A stretch of DNA of 64,000 bases. Origin: Stenomitos frigidus ULC18. GTDB lineage: Bacteria > Cyanobacteriota > Cyanobacteriia > Leptolyngbyales > Leptolyngbyaceae. A model generated the notes under the pieces. That model was given only the letters and a program-made list of their open reading frames with translations. It ran no database searches and was not told where the DNA came from. Where the stretch lies: NCBI RefSeq assembly GCF_003003795.1, contig NZ_PVWK01000142.1:62001-126000 (forward strand), given 5' to 3'. Shown here one piece after another: positions 46,722-56,467 of the stretch (position 1 is the first letter of the stretch; each line of letters opens with the position of its first letter). The position numbers and the translations under genes are program-made.

Positions 46722-48293
46722 CTACCGTCGTCTAGAGCCTAAAATACCGCCTAGCACGCCTCGTACAATACTTTTGCCCTGAGACCCACCGCCTAGTGCT
46801 TGAGCTGCATTGCCAGCAAGGTTAAGGAGGAACTTCTCACGTTCACGTGCCAGGCGAGCCTCTTCCTTTGCCTGAGCCGCCGCTGCTTTCTCTGCCAGTT
46901 TCTGCGCCTGAGTCGCCTCTTTCTCAGCTTGTTTACGCTCCTGCTCTGCTAGTTTTTCAGCGTCGGCCTGAGCAGCCGCTTGAGCAACTGATTGAGCGGC
47001 TGCAGCTGCTTTCGCTTTGAGAAGCTCGTAGGCTGACTCACGGTCTTCCGCCGCCTCGTAGTGCCCGTATAGGACTGAGCCCTGGACACTCTGCTGACGC
47101 TGTTGAGGGTCGATCGCACCAACCTGGCTTTGAGGCGGCAACACAAATGCACGTTCTACAATGGTCGGGATGCCCTGTGCATCTAGAAACGAAACCAGCA
47201 CTTCGCCAATGCCCAACGCTGTAATCACCTGCTCGACGTTCAACGAAGGGTTTGGGCGAAAGGTGGTAGCAGCAGCTTTAACTGCTTTCTGATCGAGGGG
47301 CGTAAAGGCTCGGAGCGCATGCTGCAATCGGTTACCCAGCTGACCTAACACTTTTAGCGGCACGTCAGTCGGGTTTTGGGTGCAGAAATAGATGCCAACG
47401 CCTTTGGAACGAATCAAACGCACAACCTGTTCCAGCTTGTCTTGCAGGGCGCTAGAGGCATCAGCAAAGAGGAGATGTGCTTCATCAAAAAAGAAGACTA
47501 GCTTAGGTTTATCCATGTCACCGACTTCTGGCAACTGTTCAAACAATTCAGAGAGCAGCCAGAGTACAAAAGTGGCATACAGTTTGGGTGCTTGTATCAG
47601 CTGATTAGCCGCGAGGAGGTTGATCACGCCATGACCATTTGCATCGGTCTGTAGCAAATCCATTAAGTCAAGCGCCGGTTCGCCAAAAAAACGATCGCCC
47701 CCTTGCTGTTCTAGAGTGAGTAGACCCCGCTGGATGGCACCCACACTCGCAGCCGAAAGATTGCCATACTCAGTTTTAAAGTCCTTTGCCTTATCGCCAA
47801 CGAATTGCAAGAGCGATCGCAGATCCTTAAGATCAAGCAGCAATAGCCCCAAATCGTCAGCAATCTTGAAGGCAATGGTCAGCACCCCCGCTTGCGTTTC
47901 GTTCAGGTTCAGCAGTCGTGCCAAGAGCAGCGGCCCCATCTCTGATATCGTGGTGCGTAAGGGATGACCTTGCTCGCCAAACACATCCCAAAACTCGACA
48001 GGGCAACTGGCAAACTGAAAGTCCAAAAGCTCTAGCTGCTGAATGCGATCGCGAATCTTCGGTTTGTCGCTCCCTGGTTGACTGATACCAGATAGATCGC
48101 CCTTAATATCAGCCATAAAAACAGGCACCCCAATTTGACTGAAGCGCTCAGCCATGACTTGCAGTGTGACCGTTTTGCCCGTGCCTGTTGCTCCCGCAAT
48201 CAGTCCGTGACGGGTTGCCATCGCAGGTACGAGACAACAGTCATGGCTACCTTGAGTGGCGGTAGTTTTGGCAATGAGCAAGGAATCGGTCAT
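46722..48293 (-). CDS. HerA-like ATPase, DUF853 family
   Basis: A 523-residue P-loop ATPase: Walker A in [20 protein letters not shown], Walker B in [16 protein letters not shown], then [20 protein letters not shown] as the conserved downstream segment. DUF853 resembles HerA/FtsK DNA translocases, but no partner nuclease such as NurA is encoded nearby, so DNA translocation is inference. From about residue 420 a long Ala/Glu/Lys-rich coiled coil follows, ending in Gly-rich GGILGSRRR. It is divergent from the glycanase gene. Confidence 0.85.
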   Translation of the reverse strand: MTDSLLIAKTTATQGSHDCCLVPAMATRHGLIAGATGTGKTVTLQVMAERFSQIGVPVFMADIKGDLSGISQPGSDKPKIRDRIQQLELLDFQFASCPVEFWDVFGEQGHPLRTTISEMGPLLLARLLNLNETQAGVLTIAFKIADDLGLLLLDLKDLRSLLQFVGDKAKDFKTEYGNLSAASVGAIQRGLLTLEQQGGDRFFGEPALDLMDLLQTDANGHGVINLLAANQLIQAPKLYATFVLWLLSELFEQLPEVGDMDKPKLVFFFDEAHLLFADASSALQDKLEQVVRLIRSKGVGIYFCTQNPTDVPLKVLGQLGNRLQHALRAFTPLDQKAVKAAATTFRPNPSLNVEQVITALGIGEVLVSFLDAQGIPTIVERAFVLPPQSQVGAIDPQQRQQSVQGSVLYGHYEAAEDRESAYELLKAKAAAAAQSVAQAAAQADAEKLAEQERKQAEKEATQAQKLAEKAAAAQAKEEARLAREREKFLLNLAGNAAQALGGGSQGKSIVRGVLGGILGSRRR

Positions 48294-48391
48294 GGCAGTT
48301 AGCGCTCACTTGGGAATCTCCTGAAATTATACAGAGAGAATGTGGTTGTGAATTCTGCCAGCAGGCTGCTTTGAGGCACTTTTGGGTGTAA

Positions 48392-50167
48392 TTGGCGTCA
48401 CAATCTACAGCATCCGCATGTCTGATCAGTGGGAGTCAACGATTTGCAAATTCGGTAAGGTCTATGATTCAACTTGAGCGATGGCTTCGATGGCTGGGCA
48501 CTGCTGTAAAACCGTTGCAGCGGGTCTGTATAAAAGACGGTTGGCGATCGCTCGCCGCAGCCGCACTGCACACTAAAACAGGCAACCTCAGGCAGAAGCG
48601 CTTGCGTTGGCTTTGGGGTGGGCTCTTCCTCTCAACGATTGTCCTGAGTCTGGCGCTACATAGACTCAACCCAGCAGATGCTGCGGTTGTGCAATTCCCC
48701 CTCTCAACTAAGGGGGCTCAAATTGTGGATGCCAGCGGTCAGCCTGTCTTGCTACGGGGCGTGAATTGGTTCGGCATCGAAACCGAAACGCAAGTTCCTC
48801 ATGGGCTTTGGGCTCGCGATTATAAGGAGATGTTGGCGCAAATCAAGAGTCTGGGCTACAACCTCATCCGGCTACCGTATGCAGTGCAGAGTTTACGTGC
48901 GTCTACCATCAACGGGGTTGATTTCACTATTGGCAATAACCGCGACCTGCAAGGCAAAACGCCCCTGGAAGTGATGGATTTGATCATTCAAGAGGCTCAG
49001 CGACAGGGACTGATGATCCTGCTGGATAGCCACCGTCTGAACAACCAGCGGATTCCGGAGCTGTGGTATGGGGATGGTTTCACTGAAGCGGACTGGGTTG
49101 ATACCTGGAAATTGCTGGCAACTCGCTACCAAAAACAGCCCAATGTGATTGGAGCAGATCTGAAAAACGAACCCCACGGTCGCGCAAGTTGGGGCACTAA
49201 TGACCGGGCTACTGACTGGCGACTAGCAGCCGAACGTGCGGGTAACGCTGTTTTGGCGATCGCTCCTCACTGGCTCATCGTCGTTGAAGGCGTAGAAAGG
49301 AATGTACCCGGACAGAAACTAGCGCGACACTGGCAGGGTGGCAATCTAGAAGGCGCAGGCCGCTATCCAGTGCGCCTGAACAAGGCGCGTAAACTGGTCT
49401 ACTCACCTCACGAGTATGGTCCTGGTGTCTATAACCAGCCCTGGTTTTCCGAAGCAGCCTTTCCAAAAAATCTGCTCAACCGCTGGGAGGTTGGCTTTAA
49501 TTACCTTGCCAGTCGCAACATTGCTCCCATCCTGATCGGTGAGTTTGGTGGACGACAGGTGGATGCCAGTTCTAAAGAGGGTCTTTGGCACCGTCAGCTA
49601 GTCAATTTTATTCAGCAAAAAAAGCTGCACTTTACCTACTGGAGTTGGAACCCTAACAGCAGCGATACAGGCGGCATCTTGCAAGATGACTGGCGTACGG
49701 TAGATCAAGCGAAGCAGCAATTGCTCAGTCAGCTACTGACAGTGCCAGGCCCGACAGCACTGGCACTGTCAGTACGGCAGTCGGTATCGCCATTGGCGCC
49801 ATTGGTTGCCCCGACATTGCCTTCACCACGTCCTACAGGCGAGATCGTCCCCTCTAGCGCTGATGGTCAATTAGAGGTGCAGGCAACCATGCAATCAGAC
49901 TGGCAAACGGGCTTTTGTACTGCTATTCGCGTTACCAATCACACTAAGCTGAGTCGTCGCAACTGGCGGCTGAAATTTCAGATGAACCAGGCAACCATTC
50001 GCAACAGTTGGAATGGAACTTTTGCGCATCAAGGTTCCCGCTATACCGTTGATCCACCCGAATGGGGACGAGTGCTTGAGCCGAATCAGTCGATCGATTT
50101 AGGGTTTTGTGCTGCGAAGCAAGGTGTAGATTATCGGTTGAAGAAGCTGGCTGTTTCGGGTTTGTAG
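48392..50167 (+). CDS. GH5-type glycanase with C-terminal CBM2 domain
   Basis: A 591-residue exported enzyme. A membrane segment near residues 72-90 suggests a signal anchor; ATG 48464 (residue 25) is an alternative start. The catalytic domain spans residues 103-450, with the acid/base Glu260 in ADLKNEPHGRASW and the nucleophile Glu384 in PILIGEFGGRQ, plus LLDSHRLNNQ and YSPHEYGP motifs, the GH5 pattern of endoglucanases and mannanases. After a Pro/Ser linker, residues 494-591 form a CBM2-like cellulose-binding domain (DWQTGFCTAIRVTNHT, NSWNGTF, GFCA). The target may be cell-associated cellulose or sheath polysaccharide. Confidence 0.9.
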   Translation: MASQSTASACLISGSQRFANSVRSMIQLERWLRWLGTAVKPLQRVCIKDGWRSLAAAALHTKTGNLRQKRLRWLWGGLFLSTIVLSLALHRLNPADAAVVQFPLSTKGAQIVDASGQPVLLRGVNWFGIETETQVPHGLWARDYKEMLAQIKSLGYNLIRLPYAVQSLRASTINGVDFTIGNNRDLQGKTPLEVMDLIIQEAQRQGLMILLDSHRLNNQRIPELWYGDGFTEADWVDTWKLLATRYQKQPNVIGADLKNEPHGRASWGTNDRATDWRLAAERAGNAVLAIAPHWLIVVEGVERNVPGQKLARHWQGGNLEGAGRYPVRLNKARKLVYSPHEYGPGVYNQPWFSEAAFPKNLLNRWEVGFNYLASRNIAPILIGEFGGRQVDASSKEGLWHRQLVNFIQQKKLHFTYWSWNPNSSDTGGILQDDWRTVDQAKQQLLSQLLTVPGPTALALSVRQSVSPLAPLVAPTLPSPRPTGEIVPSSADGQLEVQATMQSDWQTGFCTAIRVTNHTKLSRRNWRLKFQMNQATIRNSWNGTFAHQGSRYTVDPPEWGRVLEPNQSIDLGFCAAKQGVDYRLKKLAVSGL

Positions 50168-50500
50168 GCAGGAGGCCGGGGAACAGGGGGACGTAGAGGC
50201 TTGTTTTGATCTTAGAACTCAAAACTCAGGGGGCAGTCTCAACTTAAAACTTTTCTAACCAACAACTAATAATTAGCAACCAACAACCCCGCAGAGATGC
50301 CGAGTGTCAAACATTCGGATAAGCTGTATACAGAGGAGCCGTTTTGGGAATTCTGCTTAAATAGGCTACAGTTTTGTCTGACAAGACTCGATCGCCCTGA
50401 CGGTAGCAACTTAATTCAGCCCCGTGAGTGGCGCTGGTTTATCTCTGCGGCCGATGCCCCACCCTGAGCCTCCCAAACGGGGAATGAAGGAAGTCCCACC
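50168..50500. other. Spacer upstream of the PP2C gene
   Basis: Contains AACCAACAA-type short repeats near 50257-50290 (AACCAACAAC occurs twice) and the presumed promoter. GAAGGAAG precedes the ATG at 50501 by a few bases and fits as its ribosome-binding site. Confidence 0.55.
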
Positions 50501-52618
50501 ATGCTTGTCTGTCCTCAATGCCAGTTTGAAAATCCCAACACCAACAAGTTTTGTCAGGAGTGCGGTACATCACTGACTCAGAATACTTGCCCTGAATGCT
50601 CTAGTCTCGTGCCTTTTGATGTTGTGCAATGTCAGGAGTGTGGCGAGATCGCTGGCGTGATCTGGTGGGCACTGATGGTAGACGACCAACGGCGAGTCGT
50701 TGAGCTGCCTTCAACTCCTGCTGCAATAGAAGTAACCGCTGACGATCGCCCTATTGCAGTGAATGACGCCGAGCGAGGGTACGCCTATCTTGATCGTCGT
50801 CAGCGGTATCGGCTGTTGGAGGTCTTACCGGCACCTGATGGTACCAACGTTGAGCGGCACGTTCGGGTGTTGGATTGTCAACCGTTTCAGATGTCGCTTT
50901 TAGAAGCGCTGGCAAAGCATGAGGCAGACGAGCCCATTGGGTCTATGCCGATCGAAAGTCAACCTGATGCGATCGAACGCGCTGATCCAACGGCACTTGC
51001 AGGCAATCGTATACATTCCGTGCAAGCGATGGCAGTGCCTGCGATCGCCCAACCGTATCTGGCCTTGGGCAGCAAATTTCATCAAGCTTTACCGGTGATT
51101 CACGACGCCTGGCAGCAAGACGGGCAGCAGATCATCCTATTAGAAGATCGGGCGCTTCTCCCACGGCTCGTCGATTTGTGGCTGGATGAGGATCTTGCCT
51201 TACCCGCCCTACAGCTTTTGCATTGGCTTTATGAAATGGTGGAGCTATGGAGTGTGTTAGACGAGTGGCAAGCCTGCCGCAGCCTGCTAGAAATTGAAAA
51301 CCTGAAAGTAGATGAAGATCAGGCAATCTGTCTGCAACGCTTGCATTTGAACTTGCCTGATGCACCAGCGACCTTGCAAGATCTAGGGCAATTGTGGCAA
51401 ACTTTGTTCGCTCAATCACAGCGCACTCAAATTGGTGCAATTTATGTACTGCTTGCAGATTTAGAGGCTGGCAAGCTAGAAACTATCGCTGATTTGCGAT
51501 CGCGCATTGAGGAAATCGCCCATGAGCTCCAGGCAAACCAACCTGAAACCGAGATGATGCCCAATCTTGAGAGTTTTGAACCGACTGATGAATCTGTTGA
51601 TGATCTGGCGCTCGACTCAGAGCCATCACGTTCGTCGAGCGTGGCGGATCTAAGTACAGCCGCTGCCTCGACTCGGTTAGAAGTCTCCTTGCCAGAGCCA
51701 ACGCTGCCGCCGGATGTCGATAGCGACGGGGATAGCGACGACCTGCCGACGGTCGTTTTGCCAATGCAGCTATTTAACCTGGAGGATGCCGGTCGGACTG
51801 ATATTGGAAGACAGCGCGACCACAACGAAGACTACTTTGGCATCGAGACCCAAACGGCAAAGCTCGAAAGCCCTTCTGGTAAAACAGTGCATGCTCGTAG
51901 TCTCTACATTTTGTGTGACGGCATGGGTGGGCATGCGGGCGGCGAAGTGGCCAGTGCACTGGCAGTCGATACCTTGCGCCGCTATTTCAAGGAAAAGTGG
52001 CAGAGCGCTCCCTTCTCTGATGGCGCCTCAAATAAACTGCCTGGGCCAGAGGTTTTAATTGATGCCGTACAGCTTGCTAACAAGGCAATTTACGATGTCA
52101 ATCAGCAAAATGCCCGCTCAGGCAGTGGTCGCATGGGTACGACGTTGGTTGTGCTGCTTGTTCAAGATACGGAAGCGGCGGTGGCCCATGTCGGTGATAG
52201 TCGCCTGTATCGCTATACCCGTAAACGGGGGTTAGAGCAGATTACGATCGACCACGAAGTGGGGCAGCGCGAGATCCAGCGGGGCGTTGACCCTGATATT
52301 GCGTACGCTCGTCCTGACGCGTACCAGTTGACCCAGGCGCTAGGACCTCGTGATGAGCATTTCATTAAGCCTGACATCCAGTATGTCGAACTAAACGAAG
52401 ACACCTTGCTGTTGCTGTGCTCGGATGGGCTGACTGACAATGACCTCCTGGAAACGCACTGGCGCACTCACGTAGAACCGTTGCTCAGTTCGCAAGCCAA
52501 TCTAGAGCAGGGCGTTTCTCAGCTGGTTGAGCTGGCGAACCAATACAATGGGCATGACAACATCACCGCGATCGCAATTCGCGCTAAGGTTCGCCCCAAT
52601 CTGGATCATTTGCGCTAA
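50501..52618 (+). CDS. Zinc-ribbon PP2C-type Ser/Thr phosphatase
   Basis: A 705-residue protein. The N-terminus carries two zinc ribbons (CPQCQFEN..FCQECG and CPECSS..CQECGE, residues 3-46). The middle 370 residues have no named domain and are Asp/Glu-rich. The C-terminal PP2C domain, about residues 430-700, shows RQRDHNEDYFG, ILCDGMGGHAGGE, LCSDGLTDND and GHDNITAIAIR, which hold the metal-binding Asp residues. It removes phosphate from Ser/Thr. The FHA/zinc-ribbon kinase lies 137 bases downstream, so the two probably act as opposing partners. Confidence 0.9.
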   Translation: MLVCPQCQFENPNTNKFCQECGTSLTQNTCPECSSLVPFDVVQCQECGEIAGVIWWALMVDDQRRVVELPSTPAAIEVTADDRPIAVNDAERGYAYLDRRQRYRLLEVLPAPDGTNVERHVRVLDCQPFQMSLLEALAKHEADEPIGSMPIESQPDAIERADPTALAGNRIHSVQAMAVPAIAQPYLALGSKFHQALPVIHDAWQQDGQQIILLEDRALLPRLVDLWLDEDLALPALQLLHWLYEMVELWSVLDEWQACRSLLEIENLKVDEDQAICLQRLHLNLPDAPATLQDLGQLWQTLFAQSQRTQIGAIYVLLADLEAGKLETIADLRSRIEEIAHELQANQPETEMMPNLESFEPTDESVDDLALDSEPSRSSSVADLSTAAASTRLEVSLPEPTLPPDVDSDGDSDDLPTVVLPMQLFNLEDAGRTDIGRQRDHNEDYFGIETQTAKLESPSGKTVHARSLYILCDGMGGHAGGEVASALAVDTLRRYFKEKWQSAPFSDGASNKLPGPEVLIDAVQLANKAIYDVNQQNARSGSGRMGTTLVVLLVQDTEAAVAHVGDSRLYRYTRKRGLEQITIDHEVGQREIQRGVDPDIAYARPDAYQLTQALGPRDEHFIKPDIQYVELNEDTLLLLCSDGLTDNDLLETHWRTHVEPLLSSQANLEQGVSQLVELANQYNGHDNITAIAIRAKVRPNLDHLR

Positions 52619-52755
52619 CCTCCAGCATTGTAAGCAAACGATTGACCGATCGCTGGACTGGAGACTCTTGACTCTGAAGTAATCACAGCGTCAGCAGTCT
52701 ACCAGCATCTAGACCATCCGCAGCTAGAGTCTCAGTCTAGAGTCTACCCGTTCAC

Positions 52756-54060
52756 ATGGTCATCCTGACCCTTCTTCATCCTCAACACAGAACACCGCTC
52801 AGGCAATGGTGCTTTCCAAATGAACCGCTGATTCGGATTGGCCGCGCACCGGGAAATCACGTCATTCTTAACGATCTCCTGGTTTCTCGGCACCATCTGG
52901 ATTTGCGTCAGGTTGATGTGTCTACCGCTGACGCTAGATCGGCGGGGACTGTTTCCTGGCACCTGGTCAATCACAGTTCCAACGGCACGTTTGTCAACGG
53001 TGCTGTCATGTCACAAGGGCTGCTAGGAGCCAATGCGTTGCTTCAATTAGCGCAGGGTGGTCCACTGCTGAAACTGCAAATTCTAGCAGCGACCGGCTCC
53101 GTTTCAAAGAGCCCGTTGGCGATCGCCAAAGCTCCTCAATTACCAGCGCTTCCTCAACCGCCACTGTTGGTTAAGCAACCTCTGCGACTGTTTTGCAACC
53201 ATGCTGGCAATCCACCTGACAATCTTTTCTGCATGCACTGTGGCTTACCGGTCAAGGTCGAGAAGACGATTCGTCAGTATCAAGTGTTGCGCGTGCTCGG
53301 TAAGGGTGGTATGGGCACCACTTACCTGGTGTGGCATCCAGCGGCAAGCCAGGTGTCTGGGCAACCGCAAAATGCGCTCCGAGTGCTCAAAGAAATGAAT
53401 GCGGACATGGCTAAAATCCCCAAGGCGCAAGAGTTGTTTGAACGGGAGGCAAGTACCCTTCAAACGCTCAGCCATCCTGGCATTCCCAAGTTTTACGATT
53501 TTTTCGTTGAGGCAGGCAAGAAGTACCTGGTGATGGCGCTGCTGCACGGTCAAGATCTGGAAAAACGGATTCGCCATCAGGGACCTGTGTCAGCCCAGCA
53601 GGCGATCGCCTGGATGATCCAAACCTGCGATATTCTGTCTTATCTTCACACCCATAGAACGCCGATCATTCATCGCGACATTAAGCCCGGCAATCTGTTG
53701 GTGCAGACGCTCACTAACAGCATCGTAGTGTTGGACTTTGGAGCCGTTAAAGCCGTTGGCATCCCTTCTGGTACCCGCATCGGTGCAGAAGGCTATGCAG
53801 CGCCAGAACAAGCTCAAGGGCGACCCGTCACCCAGTCTGACCTCTACGCGATCGGCCCCAGTCTCATCTTTCTCATTACTGGTCAGAACCCCGTTCGACT
53901 GTATACAAAAGGCAATCAGAGTTACCGCTTTAGCTTGGATAACTACCCAGAGATTACACCCCCCTTACGTAAAGTGATCGATCGGGTGACACAATCACGC
54001 GCTAGCGATCGCTACCAAACCGCGAAGGAGTTAATGCAAGCGCTGTCAAACTGCCTTTGA
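52756..54060 (+). CDS. FHA-domain, zinc-ribbon Ser/Thr protein kinase
   Basis: A 434-residue protein. The FHA domain (residues about 24-99) shows IRIGRAPGNHVILNDLLVSR and NHSSNGTFVNG, which binds phosphothreonine. A short zinc ribbon follows, with CNH and CMHC as ligand candidates (residues 147-165), one Cys less than canonical. The kinase domain from residue 174 (VLRVLGKGGMGTTYLVWH) has VLKEMN for the ATP Lys, HRDIKPGNLLV and LDFGAV with GAEGYAAPEQAQG. It lies behind the PP2C gene. The FHA could bind its own autophosphorylated sites or phosphatase partner. Confidence 0.9.
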   Translation: MVILTLLHPQHRTPLRQWCFPNEPLIRIGRAPGNHVILNDLLVSRHHLDLRQVDVSTADARSAGTVSWHLVNHSSNGTFVNGAVMSQGLLGANALLQLAQGGPLLKLQILAATGSVSKSPLAIAKAPQLPALPQPPLLVKQPLRLFCNHAGNPPDNLFCMHCGLPVKVEKTIRQYQVLRVLGKGGMGTTYLVWHPAASQVSGQPQNALRVLKEMNADMAKIPKAQELFEREASTLQTLSHPGIPKFYDFFVEAGKKYLVMALLHGQDLEKRIRHQGPVSAQQAIAWMIQTCDILSYLHTHRTPIIHRDIKPGNLLVQTLTNSIVVLDFGAVKAVGIPSGTRIGAEGYAAPEQAQGRPVTQSDLYAIGPSLIFLITGQNPVRLYTKGNQSYRFSLDNYPEITPPLRKVIDRVTQSRASDRYQTAKELMQALSNCL

Positions 54061-54104
54061 AAAGGCTAAAGGCTAAAAAGCTTTCAGACTTCAAACTTTC
54101 TTGT

Positions 54105-54326
54105 CTACTCTTCCTCTTCCCAACTTTCGACTGCAAGCAAATCGCTCACTGGGTCTTGCATGGTGAATTCGAACGCGAATAACTCTTGCTTCAAATGAGA
54201 CCAATCGTCTCCATAAAGAAGCGCAATTTTCCAAATGCTGTCTGTTGGTTTTAGCAGCTTGCCATCGACGAGCGATCGCACTTGACGCTGCAATTTAACC
54301 ATTGGGTGAATAACCTGCTGGCTCAT
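54105..54326 (-). CDS. DUF4327 family protein
   Basis: A 73-residue cyanobacterial protein with HPMVKLQRQVRSLVDGKLLK and the Trp/Glu-rich tail DWSHLKQELFAFEFTMQDPV. The ATG at 54326 matches the family's usual N-terminus; an open frame to 54458 continues upstream with unlikely sequence. It is convergent with the FHA kinase gene. Function unknown. Confidence 0.7.
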   Translation of the reverse strand: MSQQVIHPMVKLQRQVRSLVDGKLLKPTDSIWKIALLYGDDWSHLKQELFAFEFTMQDPVSDLLAVESWEEEE

Positions 54327-54742
54327 ACCGGTTTGGATCATGTAATTGAATTGTGTGAATACTCTGCTTGGTGCTTCCCAATAAAGTCTCGGCAGCGTGT
54401 AGATGAATGCTAGGAGGGGGAAGCAGCCTTTCCAGCCATTGATATTAGCATACTCCAATGAGCTAGCAAGCGATTCCTTAAAATACTTGTTTAAATTGGG
54501 GAATTACCGAACTTAACCGCCCTAAAAGGAGCGTAAAGGGCAAGAGTCAAGCACCAAAAGACGCAAACTTACATTTTACGGGTTGGTAGGTTTCCAGGCG
54601 TTGCTGGTTTGAGGACTGAATTTCGTAGGGCGTAGGAGCGGTTCGCGTTTCTTGCCTGTCACAGGGGATAACTTCCCTACAGCAGAGTCAGGGTCTCTCA
54701 AGCATCCCCAGATTCAGAGCGACGCCCGTTTTAACCATGCAC
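54327..54742. other. Spacer with no clear gene
   Basis: About 400 bases. No RNA, repeat or gene recognised. The left part is the promoter region of the DUF4327 gene. Confidence 0.4.
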
Positions 54743-55030
54743 CTAACCGTGAGGGTGCAGGCGTGGGTGGAGGAGTTTTGTTACAGGGTGACCTTGCTTG
54801 AAATGCTGCTCAACGATCGTCCTGACATCTTCGGATTTTACGCGACAATACCAGGTGTCATCAGGCAGCACGCGTACGGTGGCTCCCATATTGCATTGTC
54901 CCTGGCAACCACAGCCAATGACCATTGCACCCGGTATGGAATAGCCCTGAAAAGCTGCCAGTACACCTGCAGACCCATTTCTAAGGCAGTTGGTGTACTG
55001 GCAAACGAGAATCTGACGGCTGGAATCCAT
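54743..55030 (-). CDS. Thioredoxin-like [2Fe-2S] ferredoxin
   Basis: A 95-residue protein with the four Cys of the thioredoxin-like ferredoxin fold: CQYTNC at residues 10-15 and CGCQGQC at 40-46, with the GATVRVLPDDTWYC region completing the fold. These proteins bind a 2Fe-2S cluster and act in electron transfer or, in NuoE-like relatives, complex assembly. The frame on the opposite strand is a shadow. It is followed by the convergent-strand spacer and, further right, a COG0523 GTPase on the same strand. Confidence 0.82.
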   Translation of the reverse strand: MDSSRQILVCQYTNCLRNGSAGVLAAFQGYSIPGAMVIGCGCQGQCNMGATVRVLPDDTWYCRVKSEDVRTIVEQHFKQGHPVTKLLHPRLHPHG

Positions 55031-55133
55031 ACAGTAAAGTTATGAGTTAAGAATTAAGGGTTTTGAGTTGAGGGCCGTTGAGAACTCAAAACTCTCTAGT
55101 TTGTCGACGCGGAGCGCTACTCAAAACTCAAAA

Positions 55134-56282
55134 CTACTTCCCAAAGCCTTTGCCGCGACCAACTGATGCGACGGTGAGACAATTTTCGACCTGCGATCGC
55201 AGCGCGTCGTGATCCAGATTTTGACCAATCAACACAAGTTGGTTCTTGGGTTCACCTTTCCAGTCGTCATCATCGAGCGAGAAGCGTTTGCCGCTGAGAT
55301 GGAAGATGTGCCGCTTCGGACTTTCGCTGAACCAGAGAATACCCTTGGCACGAAAGACGTTGGCGGGTAGCTGATTGTCCAGGAAGAACTGGAATTTACG
55401 GATATCGAACGGTTTGTCGCTGGCAAAGGAGACGGAAGTAAAGCCATCGTTCTCTAAGTGGTGAGAGTGATGGTCGTGATCGTGGTCATGCTCACAGTGA
55501 CCATGATCGTGATCGCAAGCAGCATGATCAGCGTGTTCATGCTCGTCATGCTTGTGCTCATGACCATGCTCGTGATGCTCGTGGTCATGATGCTCGTGAT
55601 CGGGCGCTTTGTCAGCGGGATCAAAGTATTTGTCTGATTCAAACAGCCCAACGCTGAGCAGCATTGCCAGAGGTACCTGTCCCTTCACAGTGCGCAGGAT
55701 TCTCGCGCCCTCTTTGATATCGCGGATTCTCACTTCCAGCGCATCCAGATTAGCTTCTTCCACAAGATCGGCTTTGTTCAGCAGAATAATGTCGCCGTAG
55801 CTGATCTGGCTGTAAGCCGCTTCGCTGTTGAATAGATCCAGGCTAAAGTTTTCGGCATCGACCAGGGTGATAATAGAGTCAAGCCGCGTTAGATCGCGCA
55901 GTTCCGTGCCCAGGAAGGTGAGCGCAACAGGCAGTGGATCGGCGAGTCCGGTTGTTTCGACGACCAGATAATCGATCGAGTCTTGCCGCTCCAGGACTTT
56001 ATAAACGGCTTCTACCAGGTCGTTGTTGATGGTGCAGCAGATACAACCGTTGCTCAACTCCACCATGTCTTCGCCGGTGGTGATGATGAGTTCGTTGTCG
56101 ATCCCAATTTCACCAAATTCGTTGACCAAAACGGCTGTTCTCACGCCTTGCTGATTGGTCAGAATATGGTTCAGTAGAGTTGTTTTGCCGCTACCCAGAA
56201 ACCCTGTAATGATAGTGACAGGTAAGCCATGCTTGGGAGCGTCGATCGCAGAAGAAGAGGCAGGAGTGACCGCTGATTGCAT
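55134..56282 (-). CDS. COG0523 GTPase (CobW/ZNG1 family metallochaperone)
   Basis: A 382-residue GTPase from ATG 56282. Walker A is in ITGFLGSGKTTLLNHIL, the metal-binding CxCC motif in LSNGCICCTIN, and NKADLV for guanine specificity; the C-terminal CobW domain is complete. A His/Asp/Glu-rich segment of about 45 residues lies in the middle, just before the C-terminal domain, and fits metal binding or buffering. Members deliver zinc, cobalt or iron to client proteins; the CxCC and His-rich insert favour zinc. A TGATAATG half-site resembling a Zur box lies upstream, and the gene diverges from cysS, an enzyme that binds zinc. Confidence 0.88.
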   Translation of the reverse strand: MQSAVTPASSSAIDAPKHGLPVTIITGFLGSGKTTLLNHILTNQQGVRTAVLVNEFGEIGIDNELIITTGEDMVELSNGCICCTINNDLVEAVYKVLERQDSIDYLVVETTGLADPLPVALTFLGTELRDLTRLDSIITLVDAENFSLDLFNSEAAYSQISYGDIILLNKADLVEEANLDALEVRIRDIKEGARILRTVKGQVPLAMLLSVGLFESDKYFDPADKAPDHEHHDHEHHEHGHEHKHDEHEHADHAACDHDHGHCEHDHDHDHHSHHLENDGFTSVSFASDKPFDIRKFQFFLDNQLPANVFRAKGILWFSESPKRHIFHLSGKRFSLDDDDWKGEPKNQLVLIGQNLDHDALRSQVENCLTVASVGRGKGFGK

Positions 56283-56365
56283 AGCGCAAATGTCCGAGAC
56301 GTCAGAAGATAGAGGTTGGGACGTGATTGTTAAAATGAACAGCTTGCACAACGGCATAGCCATTC

Positions 56366-56380
56366 TTTTTCATTATCACC
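56366..56380 (-). promoter_or_regulatory. Possible Zur-like operator half-site
   Basis: On the minus strand the sequence reads TGATAATGAAAAAG, matching half of the cyanobacterial Zur consensus TGATAATNATTATCA. The second half is poor, so this is a weak candidate about 90 bases upstream of the COG0523 start. Confidence 0.3.
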
Positions 56381-56467
56381 GATCTGGGGTGGGTTGTTTT
56401 TCGATTGCAAACGAACCGACTGTTGCCCATTCTAAACTGCTCTTATCAACTCTGGAATAGTTTTGCC

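Noticed and set aside
54737-55045. Plus-strand frame overlapping the 2Fe-2S protein
   Set aside because: The opposite strand shows the four-Cys ferredoxin pattern, so this frame is a shadow.
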